Assembly (NCBI GenBank): GCA_013003285.1
Contig: JABDJY010000210.1
Span: 1 to 6,604 of the forward strand
Length of the DNA stretch: 6,604 nt
Reading direction: 5' to 3'
Source of the DNA: Alphaproteobacteria bacterium
Lineage (GTDB): Bacteria > Pseudomonadota > Alphaproteobacteria > UBA6615
The notes beneath the pieces are model-generated. The model was not told the DNA's origin, searched no databases, and saw only the letters and a program-made list of their open reading frames with translations. A program made the translations under genes and the position numbers. Position 1 is the stretch's first letter, and each line of letters starts with the position of its first letter. This document shows, one piece after another, positions 6,395-6,604 of this stretch.

Positions 6395-6604
6395 TTAGCG
6401 TAATAACAGGATAATGATGCCGGCGACCACCAGGATTATGCCGATCAATTCCAGGCGTAGAATACGTTCGCGGAAGATCAGGGTCGAGGCCGAGATTGTG
6501 AATACCAGTTCGATCTGACCCAGGGCGCGCACCAGAGCGGCCTGCTGAATGGTCATGGCGGTGAACCAGCCGATCGAGGCGAGCGCGCCGCTGAGGCCGA
6601 CCCA
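6395..6604 (-). CDS. DMT/EamA-type membrane transporter, C-terminal end only
   Basis: Translating the minus strand from the window edge gives 69 residues ending at the TAA at 6395-6397; the start lies beyond the right edge. The fragment has two to three hydrophobic membrane segments: about residues 1-22 (partial), 29-44 (IELVFTISASTLIF) and 52-68 (LELIGIILVVAGIIILLL). The pattern ALGQIELVFT, then FRERI, then E-x-x-G-x-x-L-V-x-x-G-I-x-x-L is the usual end of drug/metabolite transporter (EamA) proteins, where the glutamate in FRE and the glycine-rich last helix are conserved. These inner-membrane proteins move small metabolites. Only the end is visible, so neither substrate nor direction can be inferred. 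It probably shares a transcript with the small acidic gene downstream; it converges on hyuB and need not belong to the same pathway. Confidence 0.8.
   Translation of the reverse strand, partial: WVGLSGALASIGWFTAMTIQQAALVRALGQIELVFTISASTLIFRERILRLELIGIILVVAGIIILLLR

Overview
The window reads as a piece of a high-GC, probably alphaproteobacterial chromosome. This rests on GC-rich third codon positions, plain AGGAG-type ribosome binding sites, tight gene packing and the type of gene families; no rRNA or taxonomic marker is present, so the assignment is tentative. It is a catabolic gene neighbourhood. I see no mobile element, CRISPR array, tRNA or rRNA.

Layout from left to right. Positions 1-1329, read leftward, hold two subunit genes of a molybdenum hydroxylase (xanthine dehydrogenase / CO dehydrogenase family): the FAD-binding medium subunit (460-1329) and then the [2Fe-2S] small subunit (1-455, cut by the window edge). 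The molybdopterin-binding large subunit is not visible and would be expected beyond the left edge. A 166-base gap with an imperfect palindrome separates them from a leftward cysteine hydrolase of the isochorismatase / N-carbamoylsarcosine amidase type (1496-2125). A 123-base divergent control region (2126-2248) follows. Reading rightward from it are hyuA (2249-4324) and hyuB (4336-6135), the two subunits of an ATP-dependent hydantoinase/oxoprolinase-type enzyme. HyuB converges, with overlapping stop codons, on a leftward pair: the C-terminal end of a DMT/EamA-type membrane transporter (6395-6604) and a small, very acidic protein of unknown function (6132-6368).

How the genes may work together (inference). 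HyuAB enzymes use ATP to open a lactam or cyclic imide ring such as N-methylhydantoin. The divergently transcribed cysteine hydrolase belongs to the family that cleaves the resulting carbamoyl or amide group, as N-carbamoylsarcosine amidase does after N-methylhydantoinase in bacterial creatinine breakdown. A molybdenum hydroxylase next door could introduce the oxygen that turns a nitrogen heterocycle into such a cyclic amide. Together they suggest a hydroxylate, open ring, deaminate route for a nitrogen heterocycle. The actual substrate cannot be read from the sequence.
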